A DNA stretch of 27,845 nt from Patescibacteria group bacterium (GTDB taxonomy: Bacteria > Patescibacteriota > Microgenomatia > Levybacterales > UBA12049): positions 1-27,845 of the forward strand of contig JAMCYD010000041.1 of the NCBI GenBank assembly GCA_023473785.1, read 5' to 3'. This document shows positions 7,436 through 15,014 of the stretch, in pieces. A model generated the notes under the pieces. The model was not told where the DNA came from. It saw only the letters and a program-made list of their open reading frames with translations, and did not search any database. Positions within the stretch are counted from its first letter, which is position 1, and every line of letters begins with the position of its first letter. The position numbers and the translations under genes are program-made.

Positions 7436-7807
7436 TTATATAAGAGCGCCGTGTTTCAGTATAAATGCTTGCGTGGAGCGTGATAAAAAAAGCTTAGTCA
7501 ATTCTTTGGGAGTAAAAAAATCAAGCAATTGGTTTTCCGCCCGTTGTATGTTATTTACATTGTCGTCTGTAAGCTGCGCATGATAGCAATTTTCCGATAC
7601 GAACTCAACGTTTTTAATTTTTATCCCCATTTCTTTTTCCACTCTTCTCTCCATTGCGTGCTCAAAAGACTCTTTATTTTCCCTAATTGCGCCTATAAAA
7701 CACCAAGGATGACTTTCTCGATCGATTACGCTTTTTTGCTTATGCATAAGAAGCACTTTACCTTTGTATGTCAGGAGAATCAAACTTAGGGGATTTCTAA
7801 CGTCCAT
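7436..7807 (-). CDS. Nudix-family protein with altered Nudix box
   Basis: A 123-residue protein beginning with the usual Nudix strand (NPLSLILLTYKGKVLLMHKQ) followed by HPWCFIGAIRENKES. The helix reads RRVEKEMGI where the Nudix signature requires REUXEEXGU: the first Glu is Arg and the first of the Glu pair is Lys, so two metal ligands are lost while the final Glu and the Gly remain. Hydrolase activity is therefore doubtful. The start is supported by TATAAT six bases upstream of the ATG. Monocistronic. Family membership is likely, function unknown. Confidence 0.68.
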   Translation of the reverse strand: MDVRNPLSLILLTYKGKVLLMHKQKSVIDRESHPWCFIGAIRENKESFEHAMERRVEKEMGIKIKNVEFVSENCYHAQLTDDNVNNIQRAENQLLDFFTPKELTKLFLSRSTQAFILKHGALI

Positions 7808-7813
7808 AAATAC

Positions 7814-7819
7814 ATTATA
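7814..7819 (-). promoter_or_regulatory. -10 box TATAAT of the 123-aa Nudix gene (leaderless type)
   Basis: Consensus TATAAT on the minus strand ends six bases before the ATG at 7807. Confidence 0.65.
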
Positions 7820-7878
7820 GTCTTATTTGAAAAGTAAAGTATGAGGAGAAATTAGCAAGTCGATGGACTTCTAACTAT

Positions 7879-8994
7879 TTATGCTGTTAATCCAAATCTT
7901 TTGACAATATCTCTAATCTGCGCAGGCCTAATGAATCGTGCAGCAACATTGACTACATATTGACCTTTTATAAAAGCTTGTCTTCTGGTTTCATCTTTTG
8001 TTGAAAAATCAACCTGTTCGGGCAATCCTAATTCCAAGGCAGGACCTAAATCTGTCACTTTTCCTGCTATGTTATGCAGGCCAGAAACTGCTTGCTGAGG
8101 AAAGAGACTCCTTAGCACTGGACTATATATCCAACTTGCGTCACTCAAAACGCCTTGAATAGGAAGTTGTGGATTAAGATCAATTAATTGTAAAATGAAC
8201 ACATAGGACTTAGCATAAACTTCAGGAGTAAGTTTTCTACTGTCAATCATATCCTCACCAATTGTTTCAGCCAAACTTAGCATATCTTTCTCCATAATAT
8301 GAGTCATAACAAACCATAAATCCAATCCTGACCCCCATTCACCATCAACGGGCAACTCCCACGCTTTTTCTAAATCATGACTCCTGTGCATAGGCGTGCG
8401 TATCCTTGCTAATCCTTCTCCAAGCTCAACTACGAGGTTTCCAACAGGAAGTTTTGTGCCTCTGGCAAGTTCTACTCCCAATAGGTAAGGATGTTGTAAA
8501 AATAGCTTTGCCGTATCTCCGCTTCTAACCATATCCTGAGCCCATCTATTCCATACGAGGCTTCTTTTTTGAACTGATTCGGGTAATTGAATTTTTTGCA
8601 CAAAGTGCCCTGCATGATTAATTCGTTTTGGAATATCTGGATGAGAACTAATTACTGTAGGCGAAACAGCATAAGCATATCCATTTTGAAATCTTCCCTG
8701 TGCTTCTTGAAAGTCGTTGAGAATTACATCTTGAAGTATTTCACTGCCTTTGGGATATTGCTCGATAACTTTTTGCGCCTGACCAAAACGGTATGATATT
8801 CCAGAAGCAAAATCGGGCACATCAGGATGGGTATCAAATATATATTCAACCAGTTTTTCTGCAGTCTCATGAGGACTACTTAATACAAGTTCTAGTTCTT
8901 TATTTACTTGCAATGCACGATAATAATCCCAGCGGGTTCTCGCGTTTGGATTAGGCACTATTCTAATCGGTCTGCCTTGTATAGTTTCTCTCAT
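7879..8994 (-). CDS. Hypothetical protein, 371 aa
   Basis: I do not recognise this family. The protein is soluble, largely helical, with no signal peptide or transmembrane segment and no nucleotide-binding motif I can see. Landmarks are an N-terminal MRETIQGRPIRIVPNPNAR segment, a His-rich stretch SSHPDIPKRINHAGHFVQ, and MHRSHD. TATAAT lies 11 bases upstream of the ATG, which would leave a leader of only about four bases. It shares its orientation with the two genes flanking it, but each has its own promoter-like box. Confidence 0.75.
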   Translation of the reverse strand: MRETIQGRPIRIVPNPNARTRWDYYRALQVNKELELVLSSPHETAEKLVEYIFDTHPDVPDFASGISYRFGQAQKVIEQYPKGSEILQDVILNDFQEAQGRFQNGYAYAVSPTVISSHPDIPKRINHAGHFVQKIQLPESVQKRSLVWNRWAQDMVRSGDTAKLFLQHPYLLGVELARGTKLPVGNLVVELGEGLARIRTPMHRSHDLEKAWELPVDGEWGSGLDLWFVMTHIMEKDMLSLAETIGEDMIDSRKLTPEVYAKSYVFILQLIDLNPQLPIQGVLSDASWIYSPVLRSLFPQQAVSGLHNIAGKVTDLGPALELGLPEQVDFSTKDETRRQAFIKGQYVVNVAARFIRPAQIRDIVKRFGLTA

Positions 8995-9005
8995 AAACCG
9001 CCATA

Positions 9006-9011
9006 ATTATA
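9006..9011 (-). promoter_or_regulatory. -10 box TATAAT of the 371-aa gene
   Basis: TATAAT on the minus strand ends 11 bases before the ATG at 8994, which would give a near-leaderless mRNA. Confidence 0.5.
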
Positions 9012-9076
9012 TTACAGTGGGAAGACAAAATCAAACTATAAGATATTTTGCTGACACAAGTTTGATGATTTTTGAA

Positions 9077-9442
9077 CTATTGATTGAGTAGAGGAGTCGG
9101 ATTTGAACTGCCTGCTTTAAAAGTCTTAATTATCTGCATAAGCTTTGCTGCGTATTCGGGATGCAATACGATTAAATCACCATTTCCTAAGGGCTTGTGA
9201 TCTCTGGAGAAAAACTCGCATTTACCAGGTGACCATTCACCGGAAACTGCTCCTTCAGGCGGAATAACGCAGCGTACAATTTGCCTAGGACTGTCTCGAA
9301 ACAGCAAAAATCTTCCTAGAAATTTTGCCCTATGTTCTAAAGCATCAATAAAAAAGGGTTCTCTATTTTGTTCGACTAAAGACTGAAGACTGCCTTCTAA
9401 GGATCTGCCTGATAATCGGTTTATTTCTATTCCCTGACTCAT
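9077..9442 (-). CDS. Hypothetical protein, 121 aa
   Basis: A small soluble protein of no family I recognise. A central beta-rich part (AKFLGRFLLFRDSPRQIVRCVIPPEG) contains the phrase RFLLFRD, and the C-terminal part DLIVLHPEYAAKLMQII looks helical. The start is supported by TAGAAT seven bases upstream of the ATG. It is oriented like the 371-aa gene and separated from it by 82 bases with its own -10 box, so the two are probably separate units. Confidence 0.65.
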   Translation of the reverse strand: MSQGIEINRLSGRSLEGSLQSLVEQNREPFFIDALEHRAKFLGRFLLFRDSPRQIVRCVIPPEGAVSGEWSPGKCEFFSRDHKPLGNGDLIVLHPEYAAKLMQIIKTFKAGSSNPTPLLNQ

Positions 9443-9449
9443 TCGAAGT

Positions 9450-9455
9450 ATTCTA
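9450..9455 (-). promoter_or_regulatory. -10 box TAGAAT of the 121-aa gene (leaderless type)
   Basis: TAGAAT on the minus strand ends seven bases before the ATG at 9442. Confidence 0.5.
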
Positions 9456-9549
9456 TAGGATATGTCTATTTATGTCAAATTTAGACTAATTTAAGGTGGA
9501 GAACTGGAAGCTTGATTATTTCGATACTTTTGATATGATAAAGTAAGTT

Positions 9550-9783
9550 ATGACAAAACCTTTAGTAATCATTTCCGCAATTCTCGGAATACTTCTTTTA
9601 TTAATTTCGATTATCTACTTCACCAAACCAGCCAACACCTTACCTTCTTTTTTCCCTGGTTTTGATCCAAAATTATCAAACCATCACATCAAGCATGGCA
9701 TTGGAGCTTTCCTGCTTTCCCTGGGAGCGTTTTCTTTTGCCTGGTTTCAAAGTAGCAATAAATTACAAAAAGAGAAAAAGTAA
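9550..9783 (+). CDS. Small two-helix membrane protein, 77 aa
   Basis: Hydrophobic segments at about residues 4-24 and 50-66 flank a loop ending HHIKHGIGAF; the tail is Lys-rich (LQKEKK). This suggests two transmembrane helices with the charged C-terminus in the cytoplasm. TATGAT ends 10 bases before the ATG. The last 21 bases overlap the 3' end of uppP on the opposite strand, so the two transcripts converge and may interfere. Function unknown. Confidence 0.65.
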   Translation: MTKPLVIISAILGILLLLISIIYFTKPANTLPSFFPGFDPKLSNHHIKHGIGAFLLSLGAFSFAWFQSSNKLQKEKK

Positions 9784-10620
9784 AAAGGCAGAAAGCCCAA
9801 GTATTACACAGTAGGATGCGAATGGAGTCAGAGTTTCAGTTTCAAAATATTTAGTTAGAAACTTCACAGAAATGTAAGCAAATATTCCGGCAAAAATTGC
9901 CCCAGCCACAGATGGAATAATCGCTGAGCTTCCCGTCTGAGTCGCCAGCTCCGGCAGCTTCAAAAAAGCAGCTGCGCCGATTATCGGTGTTGCCAAAAGG
10001 AAAGAAAATCGCGCTGCATCCTCATGCGAAAGATCGACAGCCAACCCTCCTGTAATTGCCGCGCCTGTCCTTGAAAAACCGGGAATCAAGGCAATCGCCT
10101 GTAAGGCTCCGATTTTTAGAGTATCTATCCATTTTATTTTGGCAATTCTTTGATCAGACCCCTTTTCGGTTTGAACTTTTTTATTCCTTCTCAGAATTTC
10201 TGCCAGAAAAAGCAGCAGTCCATTTAAAATGAGGACGAAAGCAACTAGTTGCGGAGATGCGAAAAGTTTTTTAAAAAAATCTTCAAATAAAAGCCCTAAG
10301 ACCCCGGCAGGAATTGTGGCTATAATTAATAACCAGCCAAGTTTTGCGTACGTGTCGTTTTCTTTTATTTCGCGCTGGGAAAACGAACGGATTAATCCCG
10401 AAATAATTTGCCTCCAGTCTTTCCAAAAATAAATAAAAAGTACCAGAGCTGTAGCTGCGTGTGTTACAACCAGGAAAATTAAAAAAAATGGATCATTCTG
10501 CTTAATATGCCAACCCAGTAACCTAGGTAGGATAGTGCTATGACCCAAACTGGAAATTGGAAATAGTTCGGTGACACCCTGAACTATGCCCAGTATTATT
10601 GCTTGTCCCAAAGAAAGCAT
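9763..10620 (-). CDS. uppP: Undecaprenyl-diphosphatase (UppP/BacA)
   Basis: An integral membrane phosphatase that recycles undecaprenyl pyrophosphate to the monophosphate carrier used in peptidoglycan and polysaccharide synthesis. The 285-residue length is normal. Motif 1 is QGVTELFPISSLGH (14-27), with Glu18 and His27; the usual phrase is E-F-L-P-I-S-S-T-G-H, so Leu25 replaces Thr. Motif 2 is PGFSRTG (180-186), with Arg184. Seven or eight hydrophobic helices are evident. TATGAT ends seven bases before the ATG. The divergent gene at 10689 has its own -10 box; their start codons are 68 bases apart. Confidence 0.95.
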   Translation of the reverse strand: MLSLGQAIILGIVQGVTELFPISSLGHSTILPRLLGWHIKQNDPFFLIFLVVTHAATALVLFIYFWKDWRQIISGLIRSFSQREIKENDTYAKLGWLLIIATIPAGVLGLLFEDFFKKLFASPQLVAFVLILNGLLLFLAEILRRNKKVQTEKGSDQRIAKIKWIDTLKIGALQAIALIPGFSRTGAAITGGLAVDLSHEDAARFSFLLATPIIGAAAFLKLPELATQTGSSAIIPSVAGAIFAGIFAYISVKFLTKYFETETLTPFASYCVILGLSAFLLFLFL

Positions 10621-10627
10621 CTATTAG

Positions 10628-10633
10628 ATCATA
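10628..10633 (-). promoter_or_regulatory. -10 box TATGAT of uppP (leaderless type)
   Basis: TATGAT on the minus strand ends seven bases before the uppP ATG at 10620. Confidence 0.5.
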
Positions 10634-10675
10634 TCATGAAAAGGATAAGTGCTTGAATCGTAATAAGCTTAAGTG

Positions 10676-10681
10676 TATAAT
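10676..10681 (+). promoter_or_regulatory. -10 box TATAAT of the 190-aa gene (leaderless type)
   Basis: TATAAT ends seven bases before ATG 10689. The frame is open back to 10599, but that part overlaps the uppP start and lies before the promoter. Confidence 0.65.
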
Positions 10682-10688
10682 TCCCTCC

Positions 10689-11261
10689 ATGATTGAACGG
10701 GCAACAACAGTAGGGGATTTACTTATAGCGCTGGGAGCAAACCTTGAAGCGCGCCTGCCAGTTTATAAACGCACTACTACGCCGGAGGAACGATCAAGGC
10801 AAATGCAAGAAGCTGCTTTTGGTCCAGGAGCAGAGCCGGTTACCGCAGAAGAGAATTCTGAATTAAGTGATAGAGTGCAAAAAATAACAGCCTGGTTAAA
10901 AGTGAATGGTGAAACTGCCAAAGATCACCCGGACTATAGAGATTCCGGGAAAGAAATTTACTGGAAAAAAAATGAAGATGATCCAGACTCACCCTACATA
11001 TGCATTGAACTTGAGCCCTGGGGAGTACATTCGGGAAGAAATTTAGAGCAATCTCCTGCGTTTACCATCGAAACTACCGATCCAGCTATTCAATTTGAGC
11101 TAAATTTTGACTATACTTATTATCTCTCAATTATGCCGCCGCTAGGTACGAGACGTTTTGTGTCCTCGCACCTTTCTCGCAGTGAAATGACTAGACAAGA
11201 AAATGAAGTTGTACAAAACGCAATTAAACAAGCTGCTTCCTACTTCGCTATTCCTCTCTGA
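10689..11261 (+). CDS. Hypothetical protein, 190 aa
   Basis: A soluble, acidic protein I cannot assign. The N-terminal half is helical (LLIALGANLEARLPVYKR, then an Arg/Gln/Glu-rich stretch). The C-terminal half is beta-rich with FELNFDYTYYLSIMPPLGTRRF. The ATG at 10689 is chosen because TATAAT ends exactly seven bases before it. It ends in TGA, and the next gene converges 27 bases downstream. Confidence 0.7.
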   Translation: MIERATTVGDLLIALGANLEARLPVYKRTTTPEERSRQMQEAAFGPGAEPVTAEENSELSDRVQKITAWLKVNGETAKDHPDYRDSGKEIYWKKNEDDPDSPYICIELEPWGVHSGRNLEQSPAFTIETTDPAIQFELNFDYTYYLSIMPPLGTRRFVSSHLSRSEMTRQENEVVQNAIKQAASYFAIPL

Positions 11262-11288
11262 TTGAATCTAACTGCGATTAAATCAAAG

Positions 11289-11759
11289 CTAATTTAAGCT
11301 GGATAGTTTCCCAAGCGCTTTTAATGCGTAAAACCTTATATTTGACGCTAATTCTTTGTTTGCGATAATTTCTTCCTTGGTAAACCATTTACATTCCTCA
11401 CTTTTTTCTTCCTCGATGGCTTCTGAAATTTTATCTGCATTGGAAGTAGCAAAATATACTAATGCATTGTGTTCATGACTACCGGAAATTTTATGCCTAT
11501 TGAGAAAGTACGGAGGAATTAACTCCCTTGTTTCATTTTCTTGTTTTGTTTCTACTAAACTATCGTCTAATTTAACGTCTAAGCCCACTTCTTCTTTAAC
11601 CTCCCTTATCGCTGCCTCGTTTGGGTCCTCATCAAGCTCAATATGACCACCTACGCCTAACCATTTTTTGTATTTATCATGCTTACGCAGCAATACCTTA
11701 TTTCTGAAAACAACAAATACTTCTACGGTAAAATCAATTTTATCGTGAATATGCGGCAC
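11289..11759 (-). CDS. Nudix hydrolase (intact Nudix box)
   Basis: A 156-residue Nudix hydrolase, expected to cleave a nucleoside diphosphate linked to another group; the substrate cannot be read from sequence. The Nudix box is perfect: G-x5-E-x7-REVKEEVGL within GGHIELDEDPNEAAIREV. The start is GTG at 11759, six bases after TATACT on the minus strand. An ATG overlapping it two bases upstream is out of frame. It ends facing the 190-aa gene. Confidence 0.88.
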   Translation of the reverse strand: MPHIHDKIDFTVEVFVVFRNKVLLRKHDKYKKWLGVGGHIELDEDPNEAAIREVKEEVGLDVKLDDSLVETKQENETRELIPPYFLNRHKISGSHEHNALVYFATSNADKISEAIEEEKSEECKWFTKEEIIANKELASNIRFYALKALGKLSSLN

Positions 11760-11765
11760 ATTTGA

Positions 11766-11771
11766 AGTATA
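11766..11771 (-). promoter_or_regulatory. -10 box TATACT of the intact Nudix gene (leaderless GTG start)
   Basis: TATACT on the minus strand ends six bases before the GTG at 11759. Confidence 0.55.
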
Positions 11772-11820
11772 CCAAAAGTTCTAGCGTTGCAGTTAGTAGG
11801 GGAATGACATATAGACAATC

Positions 11821-12111
11821 TTAACCGACAATATTACGAAAATATATAGTAGATAGAATTGTTAAGAACGTTAAAGCAGCTGCTAGACCATTACTTATCA
11901 TAATAAAACGGTCTTTGGTAAAAAATCCGTGTGATGAAAAACCTACTTGAACAAAGAGAAGTATTAATAGGAATATCAATGAGAGTCCTGCTGTTTGGTG
12001 GGTTTGCCAAATCTGCAAGAATTGAGGAAGTGTCATTAGCGGATTAACAATGCTGACTGCCCAAATGATTTTTGTCCAATGTATTTTTTTAGCAACTTGT
12101 TCTCTTGTCAT
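11821..12111 (-). CDS. SemiSWEET/PQ-loop family small transporter
   Basis: A 96-residue, three-helix membrane protein of the size and pattern of bacterial SemiSWEET sugar transporters, which work as homodimers of three-helix units. The first helix carries NPLMTLPQFLQIWQ with the PQ motif at residues 29-30, followed by TAGLSLIFLL (40-49), the usual family phrase after the first helix. Helices lie at about 12-30, 43-62 and 70-90. SWEET relatives move sugars along their gradient; the substrate is not predictable here. A TATTAT box lies nine bases before the ATG. Monocistronic. Confidence 0.75.
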   Translation of the reverse strand: MTREQVAKKIHWTKIIWAVSIVNPLMTLPQFLQIWQTHQTAGLSLIFLLILLFVQVGFSSHGFFTKDRFIMISNGLAAALTFLTILSTIYFRNIVG

Positions 12112-12234
12112 ATATTAGTAATAATATCAAAAATCAGAGTAAAAACATATTTTGAGGCTAGGAAAGTGAGTTGGCACTGGTTGACCAGTGGGAATTTTCA
12201 GGTTGCGGGTTAGGGCGTAAAAGTAGATCATTGA

Positions 12235-12465
12235 TTACCTTCTCCTACCATGTCGCAATTTCTTCGATGCGTCATGTGTCACGCTTTGTACTTCTTTTTC
12301 AAGACTCCGTAACTGATCTTCTCCCAATGGTGAATCCATAACTAGCACACCTTCTATAAGAGGGACTATATTGTTAGAACCATGTCTTCTTCTCTTCACT
12401 CTTATTCCCGTTATTACAACATCAGGAGTGTTTACTTTTGAGAATTGTTCGTATTTATTTCCCAT
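12235..12465 (-). CDS. Small basic hypothetical protein, 76 aa
   Basis: The frame opens at a GTG at 12477, but that codon overlaps the -10 box, so ATG 12465 is the likely start. The protein is short and basic at both ends (KRRRHGSN and KKLRHGRRR), with the hydrophobic strands PDVVITGIRV and IVPLIEGVLVMDSPLG between. No family recognised. The upstream promoter is the best fit to consensus among these small genes, which supports expression. Confidence 0.6.
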   Translation of the reverse strand: MGNKYEQFSKVNTPDVVITGIRVKRRRHGSNNIVPLIEGVLVMDSPLGEDQLRSLEKEVQSVTHDASKKLRHGRRR

Positions 12466-12475
12466 ATATATCCAC

Positions 12476-12503
12476 ACTATACAAGTTCATTAAAATTTGT
12501 CAA
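12476..12503 (-). promoter_or_regulatory. Promoter TTGACA-N16-TATAGT for the 76-aa gene
   Basis: On the minus strand -35 TTGACA (12498-12503) and -10 TATAGT (12476-12481) are 16 bases apart. The -10 ends 10 bases before ATG 12465. Confidence 0.65.
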
Positions 12504-12522
12504 GGGAAAAGTGATTTCGTAG

Positions 12523-12543
12523 CTGTGGGCATTGGATGACACT
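12523..12543 (-). repeat. Dispersed intergenic repeat, copy B
   Basis: Read on the minus strand this 21-base segment runs from AGTGTCATCC to AATGCCCACAG. It matches copy E (15743-15763) at 18 of 21 positions. It lies about 20 bases upstream of the promoter of the 76-aa gene. Confidence 0.55.
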
Positions 12544-12632
12544 GGAGCCGTTTCGTACGCGTGATTTACGCTAGGAGAGTGTGCTCGGAATAGTTTATGG
12601 TCAAAGATCTTCTCGGTGGATTTTCGAAGAAA

Positions 12633-13292
12633 TCAATTTGGCATAAATTCAAGATCCGGAGCTGGCCTATAAACCCTAGTAGCATTCCAAGGCCTATACC
12701 AGGGGTAGCCTTCAGCATCTAAGGATGCTGCCTTTACCATAGTTGCAACCTGTTCAACGGAAAATGGTTTAATAAGATTACAATAATCCCTCCATACAAT
12801 ATCTTTGGCCATCAAATCTGTTCTAATTCTTTCCCTGGAGTAGATTGGCACACCTACTGTCATAGAAAGACCTATCTCTAGCGTTGACATATCACCAACA
12901 TAACCTCCTGGATTAACAACATATACAACATCGGCAATTTGAGCAGCAAGAATAAAAGTATTCTCGATAAAAATTGGGTTGGGATTCTCACCGTCAACGT
13001 CTAAAATTGGAAATTCTCCAGATCTGGCAGTAACCTTTCCTTTAGGTGGCATTAAAACTGTAAATCCGTTTTGTTCAAACTCCTCAGTCGCCTCATCCAG
13101 TTTGTCTTTAAATCTAAAACTACCTATTACTACTGCTGCGGGCTTACCACTTTCAATTATTTCGTGTCTAAGAGCTATTCTTTCCAGCTTAAACCATGTT
13201 GTATCAACGGCCAATTGACGACGCCTTGCATGCAAAACGGAATCACTCCATTGTTCATTTACCATTGCCTTAAATCTTTCTAGTTTAGTCAT
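12633..13292 (-). CDS. Nucleoside 2-deoxyribosyltransferase-like protein
   Basis: A 219-residue protein with a Rossmann-like alpha/beta core resembling nucleoside 2-deoxyribosyltransferase-like families. The first strand and helix are AAVVIGSFRFKDKLDEATEEFEQNGFTVLMP (52-82). A later strand leads into ADVVYVVNPGGYVGDMSTLEIGLS (120-143), where the NPGG-x-G turn and the Glu that follows (E139) match the active-site region of that fold. It might cut or exchange an N-glycosidic bond of a nucleotide, but the reaction is inference from fold only. An N-terminal helical extension (1-50) and a Tyr/Pro/Trp-rich tail are unassigned. TATAAT ends 11 bases before the ATG. Confidence 0.65.
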   Translation of the reverse strand: MTKLERFKAMVNEQWSDSVLHARRRQLAVDTTWFKLERIALRHEIIESGKPAAVVIGSFRFKDKLDEATEEFEQNGFTVLMPPKGKVTARSGEFPILDVDGENPNPIFIENTFILAAQIADVVYVVNPGGYVGDMSTLEIGLSMTVGVPIYSRERIRTDLMAKDIVWRDYCNLIKPFSVEQVATMVKAASLDAEGYPWYRPWNATRVYRPAPDLEFMPN

Positions 13293-13303
13293 AATTCAAG
13301 CCA

Positions 13304-13309
13304 ATTATA
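13304..13309 (-). promoter_or_regulatory. -10 box TATAAT of the deoxyribosyltransferase-like gene
   Basis: TATAAT on the minus strand ends 11 bases before the ATG at 13292. Confidence 0.5.
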
Positions 13310-13339
13310 CATCAATTAAAAAAATCCCCAAAGAGCAGT

Positions 13340-13359
13340 CTGTGGGCATTGACGACATT
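13340..13359 (-). repeat. Dispersed intergenic repeat, copy C
   Basis: Minus-strand AATGTCGTC followed directly by AATGCCCACAG. It is identical to copy E (15743-15763) except for the loss of one T in the middle. It lies between two divergent promoters. Confidence 0.6.
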
Positions 13360-13383
13360 GGAACCCATTTCTAGATAATTTGG

Positions 13384-13389
13384 TATAAT
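13384..13389 (+). promoter_or_regulatory. Extended -10 promoter (TTTGG-TATAAT) of the methyltransferase gene
   Basis: TATAAT in the context ATTTGGTATAAT ends seven bases before ATG 13397. The same ATTTGGTATAAT string precedes tRNA-Gln (14995-15006) and tRNA-Leu(GAG) (16824-16835). Confidence 0.7.
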
Positions 13390-13396
13390 CACCTTC

Positions 13397-14083
13397 ATGA
13401 CTACGCATGAAAAACCAAATAGATTAATAAACATCAGAGCAGCAGAAATGCAAATAGCAGAACGACTAGGCCCCACGCCGATGAGGGCGTCTGCTGTTTG
13501 TGAGATATTTGATATTCCTCAAGACGTACATGATTTAACGATAGTAGATCTTGCGGCTGGCACTTCATCATTCGTCCCATATCTTTTAGAACAAGGTGCC
13601 AATGCTTATGCTGTGGATCGCATCTATGACAAGCCTGAATCAGAAATACAAAGCATGACGGACTCATACACTGCAATAACACTGGACAAAATGGAGCCAG
13701 AATGGAGAAAGTATCTTGGAGACGAAACAAGGAAAGCTGTCACCGAGTTTTGGAAAGCATTCCATTTGCGCAGAGATCACTTTGTAACCGCATGGCTGAG
13801 TGAAGTACCCCTGCCGGATGACTTTGCAGATATTACTACATCTCTCTCAGGTATTACAGCAATTACATTGTGTGATTTTTTAACCTGGGAATCTTTAATT
13901 TCCGAAGCTCTGCGCATAACTAGGCCTCAAGGTAGATTACTTTTGTCCCCGTTATTTATGGTCGGAAATGATAAGAGAGTATTTGATAAGCTGTCTGAGC
14001 GCAAGGATTTGAAACTAAAATATAGGATTCCGAAAAATGTTCAATTCCTAAATTACCCTGTACTAGAAATTACTAAACAATAG
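13397..14083 (+). CDS. Class I SAM-dependent methyltransferase-like protein
   Basis: A 228-residue protein with a Rossmann SAM-binding start: DLTIVDLAAGTSSFVPYLLEQGANAYAVDRIYD (about 47-79), with motif I as DLAAGTSSF and an acidic residue ending strand 2. Later ITLCDFLTWESLISEALRITRPQGRLLLSPL fits motifs IV-VI, where a class I enzyme presents its product strand. The methyl acceptor is unknown. Residues about 90-140 form an insert of helices with many aromatic residues. The start is fixed by the extended -10 promoter. The gene ends 12 bases from the convergent gene. Confidence 0.78.
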   Translation: MTTHEKPNRLINIRAAEMQIAERLGPTPMRASAVCEIFDIPQDVHDLTIVDLAAGTSSFVPYLLEQGANAYAVDRIYDKPESEIQSMTDSYTAITLDKMEPEWRKYLGDETRKAVTEFWKAFHLRRDHFVTAWLSEVPLPDDFADITTSLSGITAITLCDFLTWESLISEALRITRPQGRLLLSPLFMVGNDKRVFDKLSERKDLKLKYRIPKNVQFLNYPVLEITKQ

Positions 14084-14094
14084 TCGGTTGCGGG

Positions 14095-14889
14095 CTAGCT
14101 TGGATTACTGACTAAATTAGATAATGCTGAGACTAACATTTGTCTATACCTTTCATAAACAGGTTCTTCAAACTTTACCTTTCGTAATTGATCAAGCTTC
14201 TGCTTTAAAGCTGCCTGGTTCGCTTGCAACTCAGGTTTATCATATTTCTTAGCGTAAGAAACTTCCAATCCAATTAGCAATAAGTAGTGTTCTAGGGTTG
14301 TTCTCAGCATGTCTTCTGCAAGCTTCCTAGGTCCTAGTTCTGGATCAAGAAAAATAATTTTCATCTTTCCGAGCTTTCGCATTAAGTTTTGTATAAGCAC
14401 ATCTTTGCTATTTACATATTTAGAAAGAATCATTGGATCGTCTATCGGCAATTCGTTACTTAGATCACCTACGGAGGCATCGGTTACGACCGCTATGGCT
14501 CTCAACCTACTAGGAGGCAAGTAGGTTGTAGTTTCTTTAACTTTTTCCAAAAGTGTTTTTTTGTAAAAATCATCCAGATCGCTATTTTGAATTCTCTCTG
14601 TTATTTCCGCTCGAAGACTGTCTGGAAAATGAACTGAAGGGGCGGTTCCTGAGAGTACTGGTTTAATGACTTCACCTCTTTCTGGATACCAAAAAGTCAG
14701 TAGAGACTCGTTTGAAAAAACATGGTCTTGAGCAATCTCTAAAAAGGGAGTCAACGTGGCTGTTCGTGCTAAAAGACCATACTCTGGTATCAAAGATGCT
14801 GGCTGAATCAAGCTCGTGCCATGAAAATACAATCTAGTGCCCACAAAAGATTGAGCTTCTTTTGTACTGTTAGCACCCGTATCTTCCAT
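14095..14889 (-). CDS. Hypothetical protein, 264 aa (possible ADP-ribosyltransferase-like N-terminus)
   Basis: I do not firmly recognise this protein. The N-terminal third contains RLYFHGTSLIQPASLIPEYGLLAR, a pattern (H-G-T, then I/L-x-x-x-G-L) seen at the NAD-binding strand of ADP-ribosyltransferase folds such as KptA or PARP-like proteins. A strand with DHVFSNESLLTFWY follows about 25 residues later. No catalytic Glu can be assigned with confidence. The C-terminal half is helical, Lys/Leu-rich and probably coiled. TATAAT ends six bases before the ATG. It is divergent from tRNA-Gln. Confidence 0.65.
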   Translation of the reverse strand: MEDTGANSTKEAQSFVGTRLYFHGTSLIQPASLIPEYGLLARTATLTPFLEIAQDHVFSNESLLTFWYPERGEVIKPVLSGTAPSVHFPDSLRAEITERIQNSDLDDFYKKTLLEKVKETTTYLPPSRLRAIAVVTDASVGDLSNELPIDDPMILSKYVNSKDVLIQNLMRKLGKMKIIFLDPELGPRKLAEDMLRTTLEHYLLLIGLEVSYAKKYDKPELQANQAALKQKLDQLRKVKFEEPVYERYRQMLVSALSNLVSNPS

Positions 14890-14895
14890 AAGCTA

Positions 14896-14901
14896 ATTAT
14901 A
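14896..14901 (-). promoter_or_regulatory. -10 box TATAAT of the 264-aa gene (leaderless type)
   Basis: TATAAT on the minus strand ends six bases before ATG 14889. Confidence 0.65.
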
Positions 14902-15000
14902 GCATCGCAATAGTTTGCAATCCAACTTTATTGCCGGGATTTGAGGCTAAATCGTAGCTGAGCATGCTGGTCTATATACCCATCATATAGTTATATTTGG

Positions 15001-15006
15001 TATAAT
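15001..15006 (+). promoter_or_regulatory. Extended -10 promoter of tRNA-Gln
   Basis: TATAAT in the context ATTTGGTATAAT ends eight bases before the tRNA 5' end. There is no recognisable -35 element. Confidence 0.6.
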
Positions 15007-15014
15007 TGAGCTAT

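Noticed and set aside
12175..12190. Perfect CACTGG-TTGA-CCAGTG hairpin as a terminator
   Set aside because: The stem is only six bases and there is no T-run on either strand. It may be part of the weak copy of the dispersed repeat instead.
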